From: Anastatus disparis
Lineage: Eukaryota > Arthropoda > Insecta > Hymenoptera > Eupelmidae
DNA length: 64,000 nt
NCBI GenBank assembly: GCA_017163975.1
Contig: JAFFSR010000239.1
Location: forward strand, 7,130,001 to 7,194,000
Direction of reading: 5' to 3'
Below the pieces are notes generated by a model. That model saw only the letters and a list, made by a program, of their open reading frames with translations. It did no database searches and was not told the DNA's origin. The stretch's first letter is position 1; each line of letters opens with the position of its first letter. Below, piece by piece: positions 10,261 through 21,260 of this stretch. The position numbers and the translations under genes are program-made.

Positions 10261-13200
10261 AAAAACAAAATAGAAAAAAAAGAGAGATGACAACGCCATT
10301 CGTTTTTGCTATTTTTAAACATTCAAGATGAGGATGCAAGGAGATTGTTGATATATGAAGAAAGAGAAAGAGAGACGAAAAAAAGGGAGAGGGACTTAAT
10401 GTACATTGAGAAAAGGGAGGGTTAATGAAGTATTGCTTTTGAGATTAAAGTTGTAACTTTGAACGTAGGGAGCATAGCGTAATTTTGTTTTGTTTTTTTC
10501 TTGTTTATTTTTTGTAATTCATTTCTTTTAGTCCATTTCAAGTTTAAGGGAGAATGAACTTTTGATTTTGGATTTTTTTAATTAAAAAAAACGAAAGGTT
10601 TGGTCTAATTGTTCATTTGAGTTATGTACTATTGATAAATTTTTTTTTTCAACTTGGAATTTAATTGATTTCTTTTTTCATAGATCATGAATATTCTAAG
10701 ATTTGTTTTTATATCTTTACAATGATAGTCAAGTAAAATTAATGAAATTAAAATATTAAGCTTGTTAATGTAAAAACTGTAAACTGAAAATAACCGGTAA
10801 TTTATTAAATTTTGTTACAATTAGTTTTGTTTTATAAATATTTACTTTTTTAACATTTTAAAATTATTAACGATATCATATTACAGTATATAAAAATTAA
10901 GAATTGAAAATATCCCATTCAAACTTGATCTTATATTAATATCAACATTCAAGCTATATTAAACAAATTAATTTTAAATATATTTTTTTTAGTTATACAT
11001 AAATGATTTATTTTTTAATTAATTAATCACAATATTTAATAATTAAAAGACAAAATAAGACAACATAGATAAAAATGTTATCAGAAATGAAAAAATATTA
11101 AAAATATCCATCTTTCTTACAATATTTTAATAATATGTTTATTTTAAAAATTATTTATTTACAAAAAAATAAATAAATTTTTATAAATAATAATTATTAT
11201 CTCACTGCGTGTTTAATAAAATATAAAAATAAACTATATTAATTATTAAATACCTTTGCTAACAACTTTAAAATGAAACGTTAGAGTAAAATATAAATTT
11301 CGGACGCCATTTTGTCGGCAAGATCTCAAATTTATGCAATAGAAAGTAAAAAACTTTTTGCGACCAATTTATCTATTCTAACAAATTTAATATATAAAAT
11401 TTTGATTTTTTATATAAAATTTTAATATTTTGCAGAATAAAATAAATACCACTCTTCTTCATTAATTTCAAGAATCATATTTACGAATAAAAATACATTA
11501 AAAATATGTATTTTAACAAATTAATTTGTTAAATATTAAATGATATCGTAAATAATAATCATATATATATATGTGTGAGTATTTTTAGATATTTTTACAC
11601 ATTCTTATATATTTTTTAAAAATCAAAATATAAATTGTGCACTTTGAAAAATTCTATATAATTTTGCAAGCAGAACAAAATACAATAAAAATCAGCTTAA
11701 TTACAGTTAAACACAGCAGAAGTACTTAAAAGAGCAATTTTATCTAAAGCTTGAAATATACGTAAATACGACATATCAATGGAAAACATAAATATGAGAT
11801 AATTAACACTTAAGGTAGAGTACCCAGTATTTGGACATTTTAAAATAGAATTTTAAATTCCATAAAATTATTGTATTAGAATTAATGTTCAATATATTCA
11901 TATATTCTTTTTCCAAGTATACTTTCCTAAAATTTTTAGCAAATGGAAAATTTTTTTTTAGTAAAGATTGATATTTTAATTTTTAAAAAACTCAAGGTTT
12001 TTTAATAATTTAGAGTATCAATAAAAATATATGTCTATCAGGTCGTGTCCATATGCGGGGTATTTTACTCAATATTAATTTCAATTATTCTTCAATACTG
12101 TCATATCAGATAAAAAGAAACGTGTATATTTATAAAAAGAGTAATATGTGGCATTAAAAAAATACTGGTAAGACGATAATTTTCGCGTTTTTAGAATTAA
12201 TTTTTAATCATTTGAACAAGATTTTAAGATTTACTGTTAGGCTTAATAATTATTCAAATAATTACCTATCCGTGATTTTCTTCGCTTTTCACATATGCTC
12301 ACGTAAATTAAACATTAAAATAAAGTAAAAAAAATTCACAAAGAAACGATCAAAGATCGGCTTTACGAAATGACTCCTTTTTATTTTTTGACGTAATTAT
12401 AAAAATAAGTAGCAATCCAATAATAGTATCAACGAAAAGTCAACGAACATCGCGAACTCGCACGTATACCCGTCAAACATACATACAAAGACAAAAGAAA
12501 CTGATGAAAGAAAGGAAAAACAACAAAATTTTCGAGTAAAAAAAGTTTTTGCAACTCAAAATTAGGAGTAAGAATAAAAAAAACAACGTACAAAATTAAA
12601 CTAGAGGGAAAAAAACAATTTCGTATGGATTGAAGTAAAGGGAGGGGGATCATATGAAAAATAAAAGATTTTTTTAAAAATCTCTCGGCAATGATTGCGA
12701 ATATATATAAATATAATTGGATATTTTTCGCGAAGGGGAAAAGAAATATTTGGTGGAATGAAGATACGCACATATATATATTTAACACATTGAAAAAGAA
12801 AGAAAAAGAAACGAAGAAGCGGCAAGCTACATAAGACACACACATAACGTCATGGAAAATTACTCCTCAAGAGTTTCTAACCAGACAGAGACATATAGAA
12901 ATCTTTCGTTCTTTCTCTTTCTCATTCTTTCTTTCTCGCTCTTTCTCTTTCTCGCGAGGCAAGTTTATAATGGAGAGCGCCAAGGTGAAGTTCCGTGGAG
13001 CAGAGCTCGGCTCGCTATACGACGTTTTTTAACAAAATGCGATAAGAGAAGCTCGACGCGACAAGTCGACGTGCGATTAGAAAGACAAGAGGCGAGATTT
13101 TGTAACGTTTCTCTTTTTGATTCTCCTCGACACTTATACTTTTTTTCTTTAATTTTTTCCTTTTTTATTATATCATGGCCGGGTCAAGCGTAGCTTTATG

Positions 13201-13570
13201 AATTCTTTTTTGACTTCTTTTTTTTGGCGAATATGAATACGAAGATTATATAAAATATAGAGACGTATAAGTAAATGAATGTCTGACTGCTTTCAATTTT
13301 TACGGTTTATCTTACTAATTATATAATACTCGATTTAATATTGAAGTTTATATCGGAATGTTAAAGATTAAGATTATATAAATATTCGTAAATTTTTTCT
13401 TAATTCAAAATATCTTTTACAAAAGTATTCAATCTACAATTTAGAATATGTGATTGTTGAATACTAATATATATTTATTATATTTAATATAAAAAAAGAG
13501 ATAATATTTAACAAAAAAGTGAAAATAGATAAAATTGTGCACTATTATTATAGACTATGAAAATATGTAA
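10261..13570. other. AT-rich non-coding sequence
   Basis: The deep AT-rich part (10480-12420) shows no exon. The 12429-12960 segment is purine-rich then CT-rich, and the 138-codon minus-strand ORF there is phenylalanine- and serine-rich simple sequence. Minus-strand AATAAA copies near 13472 and 13572 could serve as polyadenylation signals for the terminal exon at 13783. Confidence 0.55.
11305..11319. promoter_or_regulatory. YY1/Pho-like site, copy 1
   Basis: CGCCATTTTGTCGGC contains GCCATTTT, which fits the YY1/Pleiohomeotic consensus. The identical 15-mer occurs again at 21937-21951. Read on the other strand it is GACAAAATGGCG, which also resembles a start-codon context, but no long ORF follows in either copy. 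Confidence 0.35.
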
Positions 13571-13782
13571 ATTTTATTAAAGCAGAAAACTAAAAAATAG
13601 TGATGGGGAAAATGCTACAAAGCGGCCGTTTTCATGTTCAATAATACAGTTTTTCATTGAACGGCAAATATTTGTTACATGCTGTCTCGAATGTTCGCAG
13701 ACAATTTTGGTTGTTTTTTTTTTCGTTCTATTTCTTAACATATTGATATCAAGACATTAACGATTTTTTGTTTTAGATAATT

Positions 13783-13904
13783 TTAATATTTTGGGCAGCT
13801 TTTTGCAGGATTGGACGATACAGAAGTGTTTCCAATCCATTTGAAGCTGCCAATGGTAGTTCTTTTATTTTCTACGTTTGACTTTTCTACTTGAGCTTCT
13901 TCAG
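13783..13904 (-). CDS. Candidate terminal coding exon
   Basis: The open minus-strand frame ends EEAQVEKSNVENKR, TTIGSFKWIGNTSVSSNP, AKSCPKY, stop. Upstream it extends in the same frame through KIVEKTPTNKLA to an earlier AG at about 13973. If the acceptor is AAATTAG|CT (T-rich tract 25-50 nt upstream, no AG between), the exon enters at phase 1. That joins in frame to the 14321-14433 exon, giving ...IIDDP-A-EEAQ. Codon use is GNN-rich with A/T third bases, typical of coding DNA in an AT-rich genome. The acceptor choice is uncertain and the family is unknown. Minus-strand AATAAA lies about 210 and 310 nt downstream. Confidence 0.45.
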
Positions 13905-14320
13905 CTAATTTATTTGTTGGTGTTTTTTCAACAATTTTTTTTAAAAAGTGCAAAAAATAAGCGAGTGCATAACTAAAAGTACGTAACTACGATATGAATT
14001 GTTAACAATATATATAAACATGTTAACAATTAATTTTTTTAATGTGCAGCTATAAATACATATTTTCAAAGAGGAGTACTAAACTAAAATCTCTATGGAG
14101 GTTACCCAAAGAAAAAAAATAATTTTTAAAGAATTTTAAAGAAAAATTTGAAATATTTTGTTTTACAAAATAATAAATATATGTTCTTTTATTGATAAAT
14201 ATAAAGTTTAGAAATTTTGAGTCCATATTGAAAATAAATGTTTAATGATTCGATTGAATAAAATTGAAAATAAAAAATATGTAAAAATAACTTTAAAATA
14301 TTGGAATATTAAAAACTTAC

Positions 14321-14433
14321 CAGGATCGTCGATTATATGCTCGACTGGTTGAAAAACTGTATCAACGTTCACACAACGATCCGTTTTGACGGCATTCTGA
14401 AAGATGTTTATCAGTAGTTTGCCAACCATCTGT
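14321..14433 (-). CDS. Internal coding exon, 113 nt, unidentified protein
   Basis: On the minus strand a long pyrimidine tract (about 14436-14480, CTTTTCTTTTATTTTAATG then TTCTTCTTTTTC) ends in TTACAG. A 113-nt exon follows, then CCTG|GTAAGT, a consensus donor. Only one frame is open: QMVGKLLINIFQNAVKTDRC followed by VNVDTVFQPVEHIIDDP. It enters at phase 2 and leaves at phase 1, the same phases as the microexon at 59148, so the two could be alternatives or lie with other exons between. Short plus-strand frames are also open here but lack a pyrimidine tract. The hydrophobic amphipathic start and acidic end suggest a helical region; I do not recognise the family. Confidence 0.6.
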
Positions 14434-14750
14434 CTGTAACATAAATACATAAATGAAAAAGAAGAACATTAAAATAAAAGAAAAGAAAAAATCATTTTTG
14501 ATCGAGAAGTACTTTTAATTTGAATGCTTAGAATTTTATTGAATGAAGTCAATCAAAATCATTCTATTTCAATTCTTAACTTCATTAATTTCTTTGATTC
14601 TTTGCAAATAAAGGTTTGTCATATTCGAATAGCTTAAAAAATTGTTCAAATATCATAAAAAAATGTAATCGCCTTATAGGTAACAACAGTTATCATTAAA
14701 TAATTCATCTATAGTAAAAAAATCAAAGCATCGATGCGTAATTTGAAAGC

Positions 14751-15115
14751 AAAGAGAGAGAGAGAGAGAGAGAGTGAGAAATGGAAAAAAAAAGAGAAAT
14801 AGAGAGAGAAAGATTGAGTAAAAGCTAGTCGCGAATAGTCAATCGTTCCGGCGGAAGTGTCGCACGAATCAAGCGAACGAATGTTAGCGCGTTTAAAAGC
14901 ACCTTTTTACTCGCTTCAATTAAAACGATTCCCTGTGTAATTCCCTCTCCCTCTCTCTCTTTTTCCTCACAACTTTAACTCCACCATCCAGCTACCCTAT
15001 TTCTCTTTCTCTCTCTTTTGGTGTGCTGCGACGTATTTAATGAGTTTTCGTAATTTAACGTCGTTTCTCTTTTGCCAGGCTAGCGCGAAAACGTTATAAT
15101 ACCTCCCTGTGGGTT
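14751..15115. promoter_or_regulatory. GA-repeat and CpG island
   Basis: Begins with an uninterrupted (AG)n run at 14753-14774, then GA-rich sequence, a CpG-bearing stretch with GGCGGAAGTG (ETS-like, about 14850), and a CT-rich stretch at 14945-15020. The mirrored GA and CT tracts flank the CpG core. No exon is seen. The regulatory role is inferred from composition. Confidence 0.3.
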
Positions 15116-15840
15116 ATAATGGAATATATATTCTCAAAAGTGAAAATTTTAGTGCGAAAAATCGTACTTTTTTTTCCTTTTATTATTTTTGTTATTTTTT
15201 TTCATTTAATGGATATATGGCGTGGTAAGAGAATTTTAATATCTGGATATCAAGAAATAGATATTAAAATGAATAACTGAATATCAAGATTGACTTTTCA
15301 TTGTAGATAATATTATTGATGAAATAATAATTTTAATAGTGTAGAAAAATCAATTAAAAATAACCCTAGAAATTTTTGTTTGCAAAATTTAAATTTAAAA
15401 AATTTTAATCAGCATTAAAACGTAAGAGTTAAGATAAAAAGTTTTGAAGTTAATAAAAAAATAAAAAAACATTTTCTTAAATAAGTAAGACCTATGCTTA
15501 TTAACTGATAATCATCAAAATGCTTAAAGGTAAATTTTAATTTTAATAAAAATTTGATAAAATATATTTATTTATTCATCAATAGTTTTGCATTTTTAAT
15601 AATATATTTTTGAAAATTAAAAAAAAATGGAAAGCAAATCAACGCTTAAATAAAAATTTAACTGAAATCTCGTCAAAATTGCTTAGAAATCGTATAAAAA
15701 GTAACTTCAAATCCACGAAGAATCTATCCTTGTACAATAACCTACCCTATTGCACAACCCCTCGAAAAAACTTCAGTTCTTTATACATGTATAAGAAATA
15801 TTCTTCGCACACCTGGTCTTATATACCAAGATTATGATTT
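15116..15840. other. AT-rich non-coding sequence
   Basis: A 75-codon lysine- and serine-rich ORF (15610-15837, plus) is the only notable open frame. It has no splice or promoter context, and I would not annotate it as a gene. Confidence 0.55.
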
Positions 15841-16400
15841 GGCATTCCAGGTTGGTATTACTTGTCCGCCCTGTTGTATACGTATATATGTGCGCGCACC
15901 ACTACACATAAGATCATCATGTGCTTCCCCCTACAAAATTCTATGTATATATATACTACGGTAGTTTCTGTTATACTTCCCCCTACTACTTTTGAAACAT
16001 CGCAGTTAGCATTATATATATACACATATGAAAAAAAAAGCAACTCTTAACTTCAAGTTTGTGTGTGACAGCCCAACCAATAAGCATGTATATAAAAGCC
16101 TATATACCCCCACTCCTTATTTTAACAGTTATGTTAAAGGCTAAAAAGTGTGGCGGGCTTTTTAAACCACGCCCACCTAAAGAGCACCCGCGCAAACATG
16201 GCCGCGCCAACAGCCGCGCACACACGGCACTGAACCTACTATATATATATATGTATGTACGTATATATATTCTGAAACGGTGAGAAAGAGAGGGATAGAT
16301 AGCGTATACGTATATATACATATAAGTTAGTACAGTGGTGGTGGTGGTGGTGGTAGTTGGTGAGTAGAGTAGGGTCGCCATTTGCTCGTCCGTATATGCG
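15841..16400. promoter_or_regulatory. CpG/TA island with CCAAT box and (GTG)n
   Basis: Contains AACCAATAAG (CCAAT-box-like) near 16076, a CpG-rich core at 16140-16230 including GGCCGCGCC, and the 18-mer at 16179-16196 that is nearly repeated at 50784-50801. Several TATATACGTATA-type palindromic runs and a (GTG)n microsatellite at 16335-16354 follow, then GTTG|GTGAGT, an unpaired donor-like site. ORFs on both strands cross these repeats and are not credible genes. Confidence 0.3.
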
Positions 16401-19335
16401 ACGAGGAAAGAAAAAAACGTGAGCAAGAATACGATTTTAGGCCTAAAGTACAAATACTTATTGGTCTAAAATATTAGAATTTTTTAAATTTTGATATTTT
16501 TTTTGCATTTTTTCTTAATCAATAAGTCATATAATAATTTTAGAAAATATTGTTGAACTGTTTAAAAAAAATATGCGATTTCAAAATACGTATTTTTACA
16601 AACTATTATTTTAAAATTTTAATTATTTTTTTATTTTTATTCGTAAATTCTAATGACTTTATTTTAATATAAGTTATTATTGATTTGAAAACGTTAAAAT
16701 AATTTATTTTATTAATATTCAAGTTACATTAATAAATCTATTTCTAAAAAAAATAAATTTTTTGATTTTTAATATTTTTTTCAATAATAATTTAATAATT
16801 TTATTAGCAATAATCATCAAAATATTTAAATATAATAGATTGATCTTAATTGATCTTCTGCATCTCAAATTTAATGAGAAAAACCTCACAATCATGAAAT
16901 ATTTTTTAGAAAATGTACCTTAAATTTTTTTATTAAGTTATTGATAGGTTAAATCAAACTAAAATTGGAAATTTTAAATTATTCAACTGGAAAAGTGGCA
17001 TTGAAAAATATAAATAATTAAAAAATAGTCAAAACTTCCATTTTTTATAGTAATTTTAATCTTCATATAATTTACCTGAGAAACGCATTTTTTTGACTTT
17101 TTGGAAATTTAAACAATATCTTACATTGGTTTAGACTTTTTTTTATAAAATATAAAAATGTATTATGAGTGAATAAAATAGTTTTAAAAGAATAATGAAT
17201 CGAAAAAGTTAAATCTTATTAAAATTTCTCTTATTCATAATCAATTTATTTTTTTGTGTTCTAAATTTAAAAATTCCTTGAGCTGTTAATAAAAATATTC
17301 ATTTTTCAGTACGTTCATTCAAGTTAACGAAATCTTAGACAAACTATTGTAGAAAGAATAAATTAAAAAAAAATTTAATCAATATAGTTAAATAAATTAA
17401 AAAATGCGTAGTTTTTTTAAAAATATGACAATGAAATAAAATAAATGTGTTATTTTTAAAAACAAAAAATGTATCTTTAACTAAATTACAAACGTGACTC
17501 TAGGAACTCTAAGCTAAATATCACATGGTTATTTACCACTAACAATTTGATAAAAATAAAAAAGAGTAAACTAACATTAGAAAATAGTTTGATTATTAAA
17601 GGATCAGTATAATATTGTAACCCAGAGAAGAAAAGATCGATAGATTGTTGTGTGTATATATACTTTGCGGTGTGCAGCACGTCGCATGCAACGTAGCTTC
17701 CGAAATATATCGGATCCTACATCAAAGTCTTCTCGTATAGCCTGCGAACGTCCCTTTTAGAATTTTCACGGGAAAAAGAAATTGTGGCTTTAAGAGCAAG
17801 AGAGAGAGAGAAAAAAAGAAAAGAATTAACACGCTATATAGAAAGTGACCGGATCGATGATGTTGAGAACGAATTTCCTTATACTGTATAAGATAAAGAT
17901 TGTACAGAAAATTTTGTTTATTTTAGAAAATCAATTTTTTTTTCAATATTAATTTTATAGTTACTTTTTTTCATAATTAAACATTTGGAAATTGACGTGT
18001 TTTTTTTTTCTAACATTAAATTTATAGTTATAATTTTTCTGGTATTGTATTTAAAGTTGTAAATTAAATTTTTTTTTGTATCATTGTATGAAAATATTGA
18101 TAGTAGCATATTTTTTTGTTTTATATTTTCTTGTATTATATTTATAATTGAATTTAAGTAACGTCTTTCTTTAATTTATTTATTAAATAGAAAAGACGCA
18201 TTGATTATGTGGTTAAATGGAACAAAATATTTTTCTATAAAATTGAAGAGAGGAAACGTTTATAATTTCAGATAAAGTTTATTAATATGTTTATTTATTT
18301 TTAATCTTTATTTTATAATCAATTCCAATTTTCTCAACTTTTCTATAAATAAATGAAAATTTTATTTCCAATGGCGACTATTTAGCCTAATTTTAAATTT
18401 TAATTAAATAAGTAATGTTTTGAATTGGAAATTATAGAAACGTAAAACGTTAACAAAACTAATGAAATACGTAATACTACAAAGATAATCCAATTACCAA
18501 CATTAACTTTAGAAATTATTTCTCAAAACTACATTCAAATAACAAGTGATGTTAATTAAAAATAAAAAAAAAGAAAAAAACAGAAAAATGATAAAAAAGC
18601 TGTAGAAAATCACACAGAAAATAGGGCGTAGGTGTCCAGTAGACAGATACAAACAGTACCGGGGAAATCCGCGTGGTTTCGCGTTTCCAAAGTTTAATAG
18701 AGTTTCGCAATTTTCTCTTTCTCTTCATCCTTTATATACACATGCAAAAGCGCCCACTTGTGCTTTTCCGACCTACATGCAATAATTTCGCAAAATGTCT
18801 CGTAAAATTATATATATAAACGTGGCTAGATGTGAAACATGGGAAAAATTATTAAAAATTCAATTTTATAAGGTATGGAAGTTGGAAATTATTGAAATAA
18901 AGTTGTAAATGCAGGATTTTAAGTAATTGTTCAAAAATATACAAATTGTAATGATTAAAAGTATTTTAAACAATCTTAATACTGAATTTACTAAGTTTAT
19001 TTAAAAGCGTAAAAAAGTTGATAACAGGCAAAGTTATTGAATTATTTTATTATAATGAATTTAAATTTTCATTTTGTTGAATATTTGATATTTTCAACAA
19101 AATATAAGTTCAGGAAACAAAATAGAACATCATACTATTAAAAATTTCAATTGAAAAACTTTGAATATTTCATAATTTTTAACCTCACGCAAGTTTTTAT
19201 TTTCGTTTAATAAACAAATTTTTTAAAAATATTTATAACAATATTTAATTGTAAATCTTTAGCAAAGACAAAAGAACTAGAAAACCATTATGTGTATTTA
19301 CTTAACAAACGAAACAAAAGACAAAGGAGAAAAAG
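16401..19335. other. Deep AT-rich non-coding sequence
   Basis: No supportable exon. A small island at 17640-17870 includes a GA tract and CpGs, and another at 18590-18790 includes GGTACTG/CAGTACCGG-like sequence. Acceptor-like CTCAG|GTAAAT on the minus strand near 17075 is listed separately. Confidence 0.6.
17070..17090 (-). other. Weak candidate recursive splice site
   Basis: The minus strand reads GCGTTTCTCAG|GTAAAT, with the junction at 17075/17076. The pyrimidine tract is only about 9 nt and is preceded by A-rich sequence, so the acceptor is poor. It is listed because it lies 10.08 kb from the strong site at 27153, close to the 9.88-kb spacing between the two strong minus-strand sites. 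Confidence 0.15.
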
Positions 19336-19407
19336 TTATGATGAATCAAGGTGGTAGCGAAGCGCGACAATGGCGCGTGTCGCTGCGCTCTGCCGGAGAC
19401 TCAAGAG
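19336..19407 (-). CDS. Candidate alternative terminal exon
   Basis: The minus strand has a very long T tract (19411-19445) ending in GCAG, then a CpG-rich stretch unlike its surroundings. Phase 0 reads LLSLRQSAATRAIVALRYHL then DSS and TAA. Phase 1, which the microexon at 59148 or the recursive exon at 27096 would supply, reads LESPAERSDTRHCRASLPP then TGA at 19346-19348. On the plus strand the same bases start with two ATGs and encode MMNQGGSEARQWRVSLRSAG, a competing short ORF. The 3' splice site is strong; coding status and frame are undecided. Confidence 0.35.
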   Translation of the reverse strand, partial: LLSLRQSAATRAIVALRYHLDSS

Positions 19408-20560
19408 CTGCAAAAAAAAATAAAAATAAAAAAAAATAAAGAAATTACGATAATTCTATATTTCTCTTGTTATTTTAATGAAACGACGTTTACAGGAGTC
19501 ATTGAATACAGTAAATTCAATTTTTATTTTTAACGATTCTATTGTAGTTTCTTTTAATGCTTCTTACTTCGATTCTTTGCGCTGTCGTCTGAAGAGTAAA
19601 TGGCGTTTAGAAGTAAATAAAATACATGGGATTTTGTGCTAAATAAATAAATAAAATAATAATATTTCAAATATATAGACAATGAAAACATTAGAAATAT
19701 TTGTTTCCCATATAAATAATTAATGCTGTAATAAACACGTAAAACGATTAAAACTTTTATGCTTCGTTAACATAGCCTAAACTGTATAATAACGCATCCT
19801 TTATTATTATACAAATAATATGAAAAGCAATTGAATACCAATTATTAACAAAATATAAAGTTTTGTTAACGATGAGCAAAAATTGTAATAGTTTTATATA
19901 TTCTTAACGCCATTAAAGTTTCTATGGAACAAATAATTTGCATTCTTTATAAACCTAATTTATAAATATAATATCAACATAAAAGAAACTGTAAAATGAA
20001 ATTAATAAAAAAGATACATAGAAACATTTATATATTTTTTTTTAAGACAAATTTTAAATATTTTGAAAAAACTAGTTATAGTTCATACAGCTAAACTCAT
20101 AAAAATCATTGTGAAAAATGAGACTTCAAATTTTCTTTTTATTGATTTAAAATTATTTTTAATTTAAAATTTTTATTCGTAGTCACTGTCGCGATGTTTT
20201 TTTATATATTAGGCCACACTCAAAAAATATTTTATCGTTCATTTATTTCATTGTGCATTTACTATAAAAATTGTGGTTATTTCCTTTAAAAAATTATAAG
20301 ACGGATTAAACGATATGAATTACCAAAATTTTTTATGTGATAAACAATAAAAAAAAATTTTATTAAAGAATACCAAAATAGCATCAACTAGTTTTTGAAT
20401 TCTTTTATTGTCTTATTTTTAAAAAATCTCAATTATTACCTGTTTATATTTTTTACCCAACAGCATCAATATTTATTTTTTGACATATATTATTTAAATA
20501 TCCTCATAATATTTTCATCATTAAAATCTAAGATTGTATAGTACCGAAAACGAAATATCC
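19408..20560. other. AT-rich non-coding sequence
   Basis: No exon or repeat stands out beyond poly(A/T) runs. Acceptor- and donor-like dinucleotides near 20445 lack pyrimidine tracts. Confidence 0.6.
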
Positions 20561-21260
20561 TTAGGTTATTAGTCAACAGTATTTTCATCTTCCGTATCCG
20601 ACTTCAAAGGGGTTCCTTCTTCAAAACTTTCCCTTGAGTAAGAGAGTCAGATAAATAGAAAGAGAGAGAAAAGAGAGAGAGGCATGTCTAAAACCTCAAA
20701 GCTCGTGAGAGACGAGGATAGAGAAAAACAGAAATATATGTGTGTGTATGTGGGTGTGTGTGTGTGTGTGTGTGTTTGTGTATACACGCATACACAAGGG
20801 GGTTCAGTTATTACCTAAAGGCCGTGTGAAGAAAAATTCAATGAAAGTCCCGTATATAATGTGAAACAATTTTTAACTATCTGTATGTTTCTAGTTCTTG
20901 TGTGTATAATACACTAAACAAGTGAACGTAACCTTGCGCCGCGGCACAAAAAAAAAGGGTCCTAATTTTTTTTTTTTCAAGGGGAGATGTCTACGAGGTT
21001 CACTCCACATAATACAACAGGAACTCATGGGAATATGACGCATAATAGAATAGAATTTTAAGCTTGGAAAAACTGTCTGTGAGAAAGAAAGAGAAAGGGA
21101 GAGAGAGAGAACAGGGTTGGATTTCTTTTTTTTTCTTTCTTATAACCTTCTCTTTTTTTTTATATGTGCGGGGGGTTGCAGACGACCGTCTTCGGAAGAA
21201 GAGGAAGGACGTCTTGCTGAGACATGATACCGGTATACATATACCTGTGGCCTAGTTTTA
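20561..21260. repeat. Island with GA and (TG)n microsatellites
   Basis: GA-rich purine runs lie at 20640-20685 and 21075-21115. A long (TG)n tract at 20739-20782 is followed by TATACACGCATACAC, giving alternating purine-pyrimidine DNA able to adopt Z-form or hairpins. CpG-bearing sequence at 20930-21010 (TTGCGCCGCGGC) and 21170-21215 separates the repeats. No exon is supported. Confidence 0.5.

Noticed and set aside
12429..12845. 138-codon minus-strand ORF
   Set aside because: Phenylalanine-, leucine- and serine-rich translation of the complement of a purine-rich stretch; no splice or promoter context.
13798..13847. Plus-strand exon-like segment (TTTTTGCAG, IGRYRSVSNPFEAAN, GTAGTT)
   Set aside because: It is the complement of the better-supported minus-strand terminal exon; its donor is poor and the tract is short.
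14321..14400. Open plus-strand frames (for example DRRLYARLVEKLYQRSHNDPF)
   Set aside because: The acceptor TTACCAG lacks a pyrimidine tract, whereas the minus strand has strong sites at both ends.
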